Part shown: positions 22,251-31,717 of the stretch, piece by piece
How positions within the stretch are numbered: position 1 is the stretch's first letter
Layout: each line of letters opens with the position of its first letter
Assembly: GCA_963575745.1 (NCBI GenBank)
Contig: CAUYUJ010000160.1
Coordinates: 12,501-50,000, forward strand
Origin: Prorocentrum cordatum
Lineage: Eukaryota > Sar > Dinophyceae > Prorocentrales > Prorocentraceae
Length of the DNA stretch: 37,500 bases
Direction: 5' to 3'
Notes under the pieces: generated by a model
Told to the model about the DNA's origin: nothing
What the model saw: the letters and a program-made list of their open reading frames with translations, nothing else
Database searches by the model: none
Program-made: the position numbers and the translations under genes

Positions 22251-23121
22251 GATCACGGACCTCATCGCCAAGCTGGAAGCGGAAGCTTCTGCGGCCGCCG
22301 AGGAGAAGGCGTATTGCGATGATCAGATCGCCAAGACCGAGGAAAAGAAGAGCGAGCTCGAGGAGGACATCTCTGCGCTCACTGCGAAGATCGACAAGGC
22401 CGTGGCGACGTCCACGTCCCTGAAGGCGGACGTGAAGGAGCTGCAGGGAGAGCTGGCCGCGCTGGCCAAGCTGCAGGCAGAGATGGACAAGATTCGCAGC
22501 GCGGAGAATGCAGCGTACACGAAGGCCAAAGCCGAGCTCACCCTCGGGCTGAGGGGCGTCCGCGATGCGCTTTCCGTGCTGCGAAGTTATTATGGCGGCG
22601 CGGCCTCGATGCTGCAGGGCGGCGCGGACGACTCGCAGCCCGCAAAACCCATCCTGCACTCGGCGGCCACGGGCGCCGGGAGCAGCATCGTCGGCATCCT
22701 GGAGGTCGTCGAGAGCGACTTCGCGACGAATTTGGCGCAGGAGGAGTCCGAGGAAGCCGATTCGCAGGCCGAGTACGACAAGGCCACGCAGGAGAACAAG
22801 GTGACCAACACCATGAAGTCCCAGGACGTTTTGTACAAGACGAAGGAGTTCAAGTCCCTCGACAAGAGCGTTGCGGACATGACGAGCGACCGCTCGGGCA
22901 AGGGCTCACAGCTCAAGGCCGTGCTGGAGTACTACGCCAAGGTGAAGGATCGCTGCATCGCCAAGCCCGAGAGCTACGAGGAGCGCAAGGCACGCCGCGA
23001 GGCTGAAATTGCGGGGCTCAAACAGGCGCTGTCGATCCTGGAGTCGGAGACCTCCCTGGTGCAGCTGCACACAAAGCGGCGCGGCAACAGGGCCACATCC
23101 CTCAGGGCTGCGTCGCTCTGA
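22251..23121 (+). CDS. Secreted coiled-coil protein, C-terminal exon
   Basis: About 289 residues, ITDLIAKLEAEA onward to a TGA at 23,119-23,121. This is the C-terminal half of the same coiled-coil family as 5,219-6,465. It has a long Ala/Glu/Lys heptad region (residues 1-100), then a less helical LRSYYGG segment. Next is a GAGSSIVGILEVVESDF motif that is very characteristic of the family. A second coiled coil ends YEERKARREAEIAGLK, with a basic tail. GC3 is high throughout. The open frame extends upstream to a stop at 22,198, but residues before ITDL do not look like the family, so I start at about 22,251. Joined to the upstream exon, the protein would be about 705 residues, close to the usual family size. 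Secretion is inferred from the signal peptide in the first exon. Confidence 0.85.
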
Positions 23122-23278
23122 GAGCGCCGCGGCGCCCTGTTGCTCTCTTAGAAGAAACTCAGACCTGGGCTTCTATAGCAGATAGGGGTTAGGCATAGTA
23201 CGACGATGTGATGTGAGGAGGAGAACGAAGAAGGAAGGGGCTACCGCTGGTGAGGGATGATGAGGATTATGCTAAGGG

Positions 23279-23345
23279 GTGAGGAGGAGGAGGAGGAGGA
23301 GGAGGAGGAGGAGGAGGAGGAGGAGGAGCAGGAGGAAGAGGAAGA
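23279..23345. repeat. GGA array in the 3' flank
   Basis: About 65 bp of GGA units with one GCA interruption, 160 bp after the stop codon of the coiled-coil gene, possibly within its 3' UTR. Confidence 0.9.
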
Positions 23346-23447
23346 GGATTGCAATGCACCCTCCCTCCAAGTTCCCTTTTGACAGGTCCCTGCAAGGTTT
23401 CATTTCAATGAGGGAGCTGGCCCGTTGGAAGACAAACGTTTGAACAT

Positions 23448-23640
23448 CTCGTACTGTGCCAGAACACCGTTCCTTGGACTTCAGCACAGCGAAGCACCGT
23501 AACTGTTGCGTGCTGACGATCCTGAATCGTGCCAGAGCGCCGTTCCTGGGACTTCAACACTGCGAATCAACGTACCTGTTGCGCCCTGACAGTCCGACAT
23601 CGTGCCAAATCACCACCTCTAGGACGCCAGTCATAATAAT
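23448..23640. repeat. ~72-nt tandem repeat, three copies
   Basis: Three copies start at about 23,454, 23,528 and 23,600 (RTGCCAGARCRCCGTTCC in the first two). Each runs through TGGGACTTCA, a GCGAA word and ACTGTTGCG. The third copy is the most diverged. Confidence 0.75.
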
Positions 23641-23661
23641 CCTTCAAACGGTGGTGAACTC

Positions 23662-23835
23662 TTAAGACGAATGTGCGCGGCGCTAAGGCGAGAGCCACAT
23701 TTTGAGAAGGCAGCGCCATCAATCCGTGATACTCTTGCAAACGTTTAAACGAATGCGCGCGGCGCTAGGGCGAGAACCACATATTGAAAACGGCCCGCCC
23801 TCCATCCGTGAAACTGTTGCAGATGTTCAGCTTAA
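23662..23835. repeat. ~87-nt tandem repeat, two copies
   Basis: Two copies of a unit beginning ACGAATGYGCGCGGCGCTA, through GGCGAGARCCACAT, CATCCGTGA and CTSTTGCA, at about 23,663 and 23,749. Confidence 0.8.
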
Positions 23836-24399
23836 GCATCATTAGTGGTGAGGATGTCTCACGCGAAACGCCCGGCCCGCCCTACCCACGCCTCGGGGTG
23901 CGACAGGGAGGAGTTATCCAATGTGGAGGATGATGATGATGAGGGGGAGGAGGAGGATGAGGAGAGAGCATGATGATAAGCAGGGTACCTGGCGTGACGA
24001 TACTGATAGCACTCTTCAGAATGCATGCCAACATCAGTGCACAGTTAGTTTCGGTTCATGTCGAGCTCTCCCGGACTCACCTCATCAAGGAGTTCCTGCA
24101 GAAAGGGGGATGAAGGAGCACGAGGATGAGAATTCAGAGGACGATTGTGAGTGTGATGAGGGCGATACCTATTTAATTGCTTCGCTCATTCCGCCGGCCC
24201 ATGATGAGGCACCGCGGTCGATTGGGCGAGAGGTCGTCGGCAGTGCGGAGCTGCAGGGGTCGGCGCATGTTTTTTTCTGAGGCGTTGCGTTCGGGATGGT
24301 GGTGTTGAAGCTGCCCCCGCGAAACAGCTTGCGGAGGCTTTGGGCGGGGATTGCGGAGCTTTAGGGTGCGAGGTGGAGGAGGCGAGAAGGAGGAGGTGC
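23836..24399. other. No gene confidently recognised
   Basis: Contains a short GAT/GGA-rich run (about 23,928-23,965). A 119-codon plus-strand frame (23,921-24,280) is partly repeat-derived at its start and acidic in the middle, with no recognisable domain. I leave it uncalled. Confidence 0.5.
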
Positions 24400-25592
24400 C
24401 GTTTGGGAGGCCTTTTGGGATCGTTTGAGAGGCCGTTCGGAGGCGCCTGGGAGCTTTCTGGGGCCTCCTGGGAGCCTCTTGGCGGCATCTTGGGCCTCTT
24501 GGGGGCCTCTCGGGGCGTCCTGGGGCCCTCTTGGGGCAGAAAGCTAAAGTTTTCGGTTCGTGGTCCCTCTCTTGGGCCCCTCTTGGGGCCGCCGTCTTGG
24601 TGCCTCTTGGGCCGTCTCGGGGCCTTCTTGGGCCGTCTTGGGGCCTTCTTGGAGGCCTCTTGGGCCGTCTTGGGGCGCTCTTGGGGGCCTCTTGGGCCGT
24701 CTCGGAGCGTCGGAAAGGCGAAAAGGCGAGGAAGCCAAAAACCTTCAATATATTGGGGCTCCGTTTTGGAGCGTTTTGGGTTCTCTTTCGGGCCTCTTGG
24801 CGCCTCTTGGGGCCTCTTGGGGGGGCGTCCTGGATGCCTCTTGGAGCGGAAGGCTCGGATTTTCGGTTCGTGGTCTCCATCTTGGGCTCCTCTTGGGGCC
24901 CTCTTGGGCCGTCTTGGGCGCCTTTTGGGCTGTCTTGAAGCTCTCTTGGGCGGTCCTGGGGCTCTCTTGGGGGCCTCTTGGGCCGTCTGGGGGTGGTCTT
25001 GGGGGCTTTTTGGGGGCCTCTTGGGCCGTCTTGGAGTGTCGGAAACGCGAAAAGGCGAGGACGCCAACAACCTTCAGAAACCTAATGGAAATCACTGAGT
25101 TTTGCCTCTTGGGGCTCCGTTTTGCAGCCTTTTGGGGTCTCTTTCGGGCCTCTTAGGCGCCTCTTGGGGCCTCTTGGGGGCCTCTTGGGGCGTCCAGCGG
25201 AAGGCTCGGATTTTCGGTTCGTGTCTTGGGCCCCTCTTGGGGCCCTCTTGGGCGCCTTTTAGGCTGTCTTGGGGCCCTCTTGGGCGGTCTTGGGGCTCTC
25301 TTGGGGGCCTCTTGGGCCGTCTTGGGGTGGTCTTGGGGGCCTCTTGGGCCGTCTTGGAGCGTCGGAAAGGCGAAAAGGCGAGGAGCCAAAAACCCTCAAA
25401 AACCAAAGGAAGATCAGATTTTTGCCTCTTGGGGCTCTCTTGGGAAGGGTCTGGGCTCTCTTGGGACGTCATGGAGGCCTCTTGTGCCGTCTTGACGCCG
25501 TGTTGGGCGTCTTGGGCCGATCGTTCGGTGATTCGGAGCCCTCTTGGACCGTCTTGGGGGCCTCTTTCGGCCCTCTTGGCGCGCTCCCGGGG
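24400..25592 (+). repeat. GGCCTCTTGG composite array, downstream copy with ~320-bp period
   Basis: Three successive higher-order units. Core A lies at about 24,538, 24,847 and 25,198 (TTTTCGGTTCGTG). Core B lies at about 24,714, 25,034 and 25,358 (GAGCGTCGGAAAGGCGAAAA), giving periods near 320 bp. The 11-nt GGCCTCTTGGG and GGCCGTCTTGG units fill the rest. The long frames on both strands (Leu/Gly or Pro/Arg-rich) arise because the repeats lack stops. About 180 bp of unremarkable unique sequence follows. Confidence 0.9.
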
Positions 25593-25774
25593 GCGTGGAA
25601 GGCCGCACCCAGGAGGGAAACCATCTCTGAGTAATAGTTCCCGGGCTGCGGTCGGGGTACTTTTCGCCGGGGGACCCCCAGGGGCCGCCCCGCGCGCGCG
25701 AACTAGAATTATTGTTAACCAGCTACCGGAGATCTTAGCACGCCTCTGGACCGTTGGGCCGGCGAATTTTGACG

Positions 25775-25927
25775 CTGATGGTGACGACGATGACGATGAC
25801 GATTACGATGACAATGACGATGGCGATGACGATGACGATGAGGACGACGACGATGATGATGCTGCAGATGACGACGACGGTGGTGATGATTGTGGTGGTG
25901 ATGATGTTGTTGATGATGACAGAGTGG

Positions 25928-25969
<42 letters not shown>

Positions 25970-26090
25970 GCATGATGATGATTATGGTGGTGGTTGAGAT
26001 GATGATGGTGGTGGTGATGATGATGATTGTGGTGGTGGTGGCGATGGTGGTGATGACGATCATGGTGGTGGTGATGGTGATGATGATACT
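25775..26090. repeat. GAT/GAC then GATGGTGGT array
   Basis: Acidic-codon trinucleotide repeat: GACGAT in the first part, pure GAT at about 25,930-25,965, and GGTGGTGAT in the last part. The Asp-rich or Met-rich frames are repeat artefacts. Confidence 0.95.
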
Positions 26091-26301
26091 GATGGAGGCT
26101 CCCTCCTCCCGCCTCTCTTGCCTTCTCCCCCTTCTTCCTCGTCTCTTCCCCTTTTTCGTCTCTCTCCCTCTTCCCTCCAATTTACATGTTTTGACGCTTC
26201 GAGTATCCCAACCAGTACATCCATACATTGTTTTCTGCCATGAACAGGACTGAGGCGTATTATGTGGATGTGGTAGGAGGGGGAAGAGGGAGTGAGCCCT
26301 G

Positions 26302-26557
26302 CTGATGAGGGCTAATGATGACGATGCTGATGCTAATGATGATGCTGATGCTGGAGCTGATGATGGTAATGATGATGCTTTCGATGATGATCATGATGCT
26401 GATGCTGATGATGCTGATCATGCTGCTGCTGATGATGCTGATGCAGCTGCTGATGATGCTGATGCTGATGCTGATGCTGAAGCTGTTGAAGATGCTGCTG
26501 ATGATGATGTTGATGCTGATGACGGTGATGCTGTTGATGATGGTGACGATGATTGAT

Positions 26558-26588
<31 letters not shown>

Positions 26589-26911
26589 ATGCTGACGATG
26601 ATTGTGATGCTGATGCTGATGATGATGTTGGTGCTGATGATGATGTTGTTGATGATGATGCCGGTGCTGGTGACGATGTTGCTGATGATGATAATTCTGA
26701 TGCTAATGCTGCTGATGCTGATGATGCTGATGCTGACGATGCTGATGATGATGACGATGCTGATGATGATGCTTATGCTGATGATGCTGACTATGCTGAT
26801 GATGATGCTGCTGATCATGATGCTGATGCTGCTGATGACGATGCTGATGCCGATGCTGATGCTGATGATGATGCTGATGCTGATGATGATGCTGATGCTG
26901 ATGCTGATTCA

Positions 26912-26957
<46 letters not shown>

Positions 26958-27131
26958 TTGGTGCTGATGATGATGTTGTTGATGATGATGCCGGTGATGT
27001 TGATGATGATGATGATGTGTTGATGGTGATGATCATGCTGATGCTGCTGCTGACGATGACGCTGATTCTAATGATGATGCTGGTGCTGGAGCTGATGATG
27101 ATAATGACGATGCTGTCGATGATGAGGCTGC

Positions 27132-27163
<32 letters not shown>

Positions 27164-28145
27164 TTCATGCTCATGCTGCTGATCATGTTGCTGCTGATGG
27201 TGCTGATGCTGATGCTGATGATGAGGATGATGCTGATGCTGACGCTGGTGCTGATGCTGCTGATGATGATGCTGATGATGCTGCTGATGCTGCTGATGAC
27301 GATGATGCAGGTGATTGATGCTGCTGCTGATGGTGATGATGACGCTGACGATGATGATGCTGATGATGCTGATGATGATGACGCTGATAATGATGCTGAT
27401 GCTGATGATGCTGATGACGGTGACGGTGATGACGATGATGTTGATGATGATGTTGATGATGGCAATGATGCTGATGCTGATGACGCTGATGCTGATGTCG
27501 CTGATGATGACGATGATGATGTTGATGATGATGCTTATGATGATGCTGATTATGCTGATGACGATGATGACGATGATGAGGATGGTGGTGATGATGCTGA
27601 TGCTGCTGTTGCTGCTGATGATGCTGATGCTCATGAGGCTGATAGTGATGTTGAGGTTGATGTTGACGATGCTATGCTAATGATGCTGCTGATGCTGGTG
27701 CGGATGTTGATGCTGATGCTGATGCTGCTGTTGATGATGATGATGCTGATGCTGATGCTGATGCTAATGATGATGATGATGATGCTGATGATGATGATGA
27801 TGATGATGAGGATGATGATGAGGATGATGATGATGATGATGATGATGCTGCTGATGTTGATGCTGCTGATGATGATGATGATGCTGATGCTGATGATGAT
27901 GCTGCTGATGGTGATGCGGATGCTGATGATGCTGACGATGCTGCTATGCTGATGTTGACGATTTCGATTATGATGCTGCTGCTGCTAATGCTGATGATGA
28001 TGGTGATGCTGATGATGATGAGACTGCTGCTGCAGATGATGATGCTGATGATGGCGATGATGCTGATGATGCTGCTGATGATGATGACGATGATGGTGAT
28101 GCTGCTGATGATGATGCTGATGATGATGATGATTATGATGATTAT
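26302..28145. repeat. 1.84-kb GAT/GCT (GATGCTGAT) array
   Basis: Nearly pure three-base periodic DNA of GAT, GCT and GAC triplets. A higher-order duplication is visible. GCTGGAGCTGATGATG with its surroundings occurs at about 26,351 and 27,087, and GATTGATGCTGCTGCTGATG-like sequence at about 26,552 and 27,312, a ~740-760-bp offset. The 545-codon Asp/Ala/Met frame has no non-repetitive portion or signal, so I do not call it a protein. Confidence 0.95.
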
Positions 28146-29424
28146 GCTGCTGTTCCTGACGAGGACGATAAGGATGAGGGATGAGGGAAGAGGGATAGAG
28201 GATGACGGATGACAGTGATGGGTGAGGGGTGAGGGGTGAGAAGGAGGAGTAGGAGGAGGAGGAGGAAGAAGAGGAGGAGGATTACATGACGTTCAACATA
28301 TAAGACGACACGCCTCTACATGTAGAGACTGACGCAATGTGTGGTAGTGTTGTGGTTTCGGCCCACGCGAAGTAATCCTTTCCTCTCTCATGCGCTGGGA
28401 ATGTTGCTTCCCAGGTTCTGCGCCTCTCCCGATGATGTCCCGATCGCTCCTGTTGGGTCGTGGCTGGAGGCGCACTGCCTCGCCAGAGTTGGTGTTTCTC
28501 ATCCTCCCTCCCTCCCTCCCTTCCCCTTTCCCTCCCTGTCGCCCTCCCTCCTCCCCTTCCTCCCCCTCCTCCTTCTCCTCCTCCTCCTCCTCCTCGAGAG
28601 CGGGGGATTGTGGCGGCCCTCGCCTCTTGGATGTTGTTTTCGCATGGCTTCCTAAGGTAATCGCATCCTTCCTCCTCGTCCTCCTCCTCTTTCTCCCTGT
28701 CCTCTTTCTCCTCTTTTTCTCTCCTCTTCCTCCCCCTCCTCCTCACCCTCGCACAACTCCTCGTCGTCCTCCTCCCCCTCTCAGAAGAAACACCTGTTTT
28801 TTTGTTTTGCTCCCCCGCCCCCAAAGCAAATACATCAAAAACTGGCGTCGTCCCACCATGTGTTTTTTTCTTGGGGCGGGGGGGTGGGTGGGAGGTGGGT
28901 GGGAGACAGATCCTTTGTGGTGCTCTCCAATGAAATCACTTGGTGCGAATTTCCAATATAATCCCTTTGGGGTGTTTTCCAATGGATTCCGTCTGAGATG
29001 CGTTCCAATAGAATTCCCTGTGCGGCGTTTTCCACAGGATTCCTGTTGTGAGGATTTCCATCCGAATCCCCTGTTCCCAAAGGAATTCCATTGTGCCCAC
29101 CCGAAGAAAACTGGCGTCGTCCCATAACTTTTTTTGGGGAGACAAATCCTTCATGGTGCTTTTCGATGGAATTCCTTTGTGCGGATTTCCAGTCGAATCT
29201 CTTTAGGATGCTTTCCAATGGATTTCTGTTGACAGGCGTTCCATTCTAATTCCCTTTGTGGCGCTTTCCAAAGGATTCCCGCTGTGACGGTTTCCAGTAT
29301 ACTGCCGTTGTGGTGCTTTCCGCTTGATTATTGTTGTGAGGCTTTCCAATATACTCTTTTTGTAGTGCTCCCTAATGGGTTCCGGTTGCAAGGCTTTTCA
29401 ATCTAATCGTTTTGTGGCGTTTTT
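28079..29424 (+). repeat. Direct segmental repeat, copy 1 (left part)
   Basis: Matches 32,609-33,935 closely and in the same order. It starts with the last GAT units and GATTATGCTGCTGTTCCTG, then GAGGGG-rich sequence and GACGCAATGTGTGGTAGTG. After that come CTGTTGGGTCGTGGCTGG, a CCTCC-rich tract, CTGGCGTCG and TTGGGGCGGGGG words, and the start of a TTCCAATNNAATTCC minisatellite. The match continues beyond the inserted TIR element at 29,978. No gene is supported inside; frames here are Pro/Ser or Glu/Arg-rich. Confidence 0.85.
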
Positions 29425-29968
29425 CCCTACCTAGGCTCTGCCTAGAAGGGTTCTTACTCTCTTAGCTTAAAGGGGCCGGGCAGTGCTAAGCGCCCCGGGC
29501 GGTTCCCCCAGTCGCCTGGGAGCGGTTCCCCCCAGTCCCCTGGGAACTTTAGCTTTAGCTTTAGTTTTAGCTTTAGCTTAGCTTTAGCTTAGCTTTAGCT
29601 TAGCTGTAGCTTAGCTTTAGCTCAGCGTTTTGCTTAGCTTTTCGCTTAGCGTTTAGCTTAGCTTTAGCTCAGCTTGAGCTTAGCTGTAGCTTAGCTTTAG
29701 CTTAGCTTTAGCTTAGCTTTAGCTTAGCTTTAGCTTAGCGTTAGCTTAGCTTTAGCTCAGCTGCTGCTCAGCTTTAGCTTAGCTTTAGCTTAGCTTTAGC
29801 TCAGCTGTAGCTTAGCTGTAGCTTAGCTTTAGCTTAACTTTAGCTTAGCTGTGGCTTAGCTTTAGCTTAGCTTTAGCTTAGCTTTAGCTTAGCTTTAGCT
29901 TAGCTTTAGGTTAGCTTTAGCTAAGCTTTCCTAGGGGGTCCAACTCCTAGGTAGGGTCGCACTGGGAT
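29425..29968 (-). mobile_element. TIR element with AGCTTAGCTTT array, copy 2 (inserted)
   Basis: Same element as 4,480-4,978 in opposite orientation. Left terminus CCCTACCTAGG (29,425-29,435), hairpin CTAGGC-TCT-GCCTAG, GTTCTTACTCTCTTAGCTT, G/C-rich spacer, about 380 bp of GCTTTAGCTTA units, then CCTAGGTAGGG (29,946-29,956) and TCGCACTGGGAT. It splits a segment whose duplicate at 33,900-33,960 is uninterrupted (GTGGCG-TTTTTT-CAACGC). The insertion therefore happened after that duplication, into a T run. T runs on both sides (29,420-29,424 and 29,970-29,976) are consistent with a 5-6-bp T target duplication. Confidence 0.85.
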
Positions 29969-29977
29969 ATTTTTTTG

Positions 29978-30333
29978 TCAACGCATTACTTTCGTGATGT
30001 TTCCCCGTGGGATTTGTATGTGGTGTTCTCCAACGGATTCCTGCTGTGATGTTTTGCACCACAAGCATTTTTTATGGCGCGTTTCAAATAATTTTCATCG
30101 AGGGTTTGTCGTATAATCCCGTTGTGGCGCTTTACGTGTTGTCCTTGTTGCGAGGTTTTCCCATCGAATGTTTGTGTGGTGTTTTCCACATTCGTCCTGT
30201 CGTGAGGCTTTCCAATAGAATCCGTTTGCGGCGCTATCCAACATATTCTTGATGTGAGGCTTCACACTTGAATCCCTCTGTGATGCTTTCTGGTGGATTC
30301 TCTTTTGTTCGGCTTTCACACAGGAGCCCTCAT
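29978..30333 (+). repeat. Direct segmental repeat, copy 1 (right part)
   Basis: Continuation of the duplicated segment after the TIR element, matching 33,936-34,217 from TCAACGCATTACTTT to the shared end GGCTTTCACAYAGGAGCCC. Unit-length differences within the minisatellite account for the size difference. Homology stops at about 30,333, before the zinc-finger cassette. Confidence 0.8.
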
Positions 30334-30403
30334 ATAGGATGAGTGGCTATCCCGTCATGCGCCTGGAGGTCCCCGTGCTCAGAAAGGATCTAGGAATTTA
30401 CGC

Positions 30404-30691
30404 TTGAATATTGAACGAAACGGGATGCAAGTTTTATCGACTGGGCTGTGCCTCTGTCGCTACTGCGGAGACTACTGGCCCTGGCGCAGCTTTAAGAAGC
30501 ATCTCCAGTACTGCGAACACAAGTCGCCAGGAAAGCGAGCCCTCAAGCATACTACGAAACATAAGCAAGCCCAACGAGAGCTACGTGATACACATCGATT
30601 CCCTGAGCCAACTTTGGGTCCTGATGGTCACTACGTACTCCCTGATGCTCTTCTTCCAGAGGATCCACGACGAAAGAAGCGACGACTTTGA
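30404..30691 (+). CDS. Exon with a C2HC zinc-finger-like motif
   Basis: A 95-codon frame with a well-formed zinc-finger-like signature: C-x2-C-x11-H-x3-C in CRYCGDYWPWRSFKKHLQYC, about residues 18-37. A basic, His-rich linker and a Lys/Arg-rich end follow. DNA or RNA binding is inferred from the motif only. A matching second motif lies at 31,412-31,475, so these are probably exons of one gene. The frame ends at a TGA overlapping GAG|GTAAGC (donor-like GT at 30,692). The stop falls just before that donor, so the real exon end or a frameshift is unresolved. The start codon choice is uncertain, since the frame opens from a non-ATG codon. Confidence 0.5.
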   Translation: MNIERNGMQVLSTGLCLCRYCGDYWPWRSFKKHLQYCEHKSPGKRALKHTTKHKQAQRELRDTHRFPEPTLGPDGHYVLPDALLPEDPRRKKRRL

Positions 30692-31004
30692 GGTAAGCAA
30701 CTCCGTCCTCCCTCTGATCCTTCTCCACCAGCTACAATAGCAGCGGCGGCGGCTACTGATGCGAGCCCCCATCTGGCCGCAGGCTCAGCATCGGCAGCTG
30801 CCGCACTTGCCACCGCGGTCCCGCAGCCTGCGGCACCAGCTGCGCCTCCACCTCCAGCTTCGCACCCCGTACCCTGGCCCGCTCGACGTCGTGCTGACTG
30901 TATCGCGTCCAGGGCCAAGGGCGCCTCGGGAATCAATGTCCCGACGGGCGGGTGGGGCACGCAGGCTGGACGCGAGCTCCTGAATACTTTGATGCTTGAG
31001 CACC

Positions 31005-31375
31005 CGATCGACGAAGTTCGCTTGGCGCAGCGATGTCATTGCAAAACATGCAGTCGTTGCTTCCGTTGTCGCGAGTGCGGTTACTTTACGGGGGGCTCCT
31101 GGCTCAACGTAGGTTGCGGCACATGCGCGGGGTGTTCAACAGGCAGCACAGCGTGGACGTTTTCGATGGCCTGGTCGGGGATTCCAGAATGGTTCCAGAA
31201 GATTGTGACCAGCTCTCAGATGTCAGCCCTCCCCGCACCCGAAGAACCCCCCAACTGTTGCAGCGCGCATATGTCCGTTTTGCAGGTAAGCATTCGAGAA
31301 CAACGATAAGTGCAAGCTCAAGCACTATATCCATCGCAAGTCATGTCGGCAAATGCCATGCGACACGTGGTGAAC
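31005..31375 (+). pseudogene. Cys-rich, frame-broken segment between the zinc-finger exons
   Basis: Several frames each hold part of a plausible sequence. One (31,020-31,130) is very Cys-rich (CHCKTCSRCFRCRECGYF). Another (31,033-31,290) has mixed composition (RGVFNRQHSVDVFDGL). A third (31,310-31,372) carries KHYIHRKSC, resembling the distal half of a C2HC finger. At 31,281-31,291 the sequence TGCAG|GTAAGC is both acceptor-like and donor-like. The most likely reading is one or two exons with introns, or a decayed finger region. I cannot choose a frame. Confidence 0.35.
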
Positions 31376-31385
31376 AATAACGATA

Positions 31386-31610
31386 TTGGTTATACGTATT
31401 CTACTCCGGCATTATGCATGCGCACGCTGTGGCACGTGCTATGCTTACTCACACGGTAAAGCGCGACATGAACGAGGATGTAAAGCTCACCGAGAACATT
31501 TTAAACTGCCTGTAAATACCAAACAGTGGCATCGTATGTTATCGGAAGCCCGCGGCCTGCCCCCGACGTTCCTGCCCTTCATCTACCACGACCCCTTGCC
31601 TGCGGAGTAA
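31386..31610 (+). CDS. Exon with second C2HC zinc-finger-like motif, gene end
   Basis: A 74-codon frame ending TAA. It carries CARCGTCYAYSHGKARHERGC, a C-x2-C-x12-H-x3-C pattern almost identical in spacing to the finger at 30,404-30,691. The tail is a mixed sequence with Trp, Phe and Pro (LPPTFLPFIYHDP). It is probably the last exon of the zinc-finger gene. The next coding exon starts 108 bp downstream, so the two could also be joined by a short intron. Confidence 0.45.
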   Translation: MVIRILLRHYACARCGTCYAYSHGKARHERGCKAHREHFKLPVNTKQWHRMLSEARGLPPTFLPFIYHDPLPAE

Positions 31611-31717
31611 CGATGGACATTCTTACTCAAATAAGAAAAAATGGCACAGCACGCACATGCACCTATACTTGTTTACCCGTATGCTTTAGGTTCGAGTACC
31701 TTGGTTTTTGTTCGCAG

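Noticed and set aside
23921-24280. 119-codon plus-strand frame with an acidic centre
   Set aside because: The start is GAT/GGA repeat and the rest has no codon bias, motif or homologue I recognise.
24186-25472. Long Pro/Arg-rich (minus) and Leu/Gly-rich (plus) frames in the GGCCTCTTGG array
   Set aside because: The repeat units lack stop codons in several frames; the peptides simply follow the 11-nt units.
26315-27952. 545-codon Asp/Ala/Met-rich frame, superficially like an acidic biomineralisation protein
   Set aside because: It is entirely three-base periodic repeat with no unique domain, signal peptide or flanking codon bias. The opposite strand and other frames are equally open.
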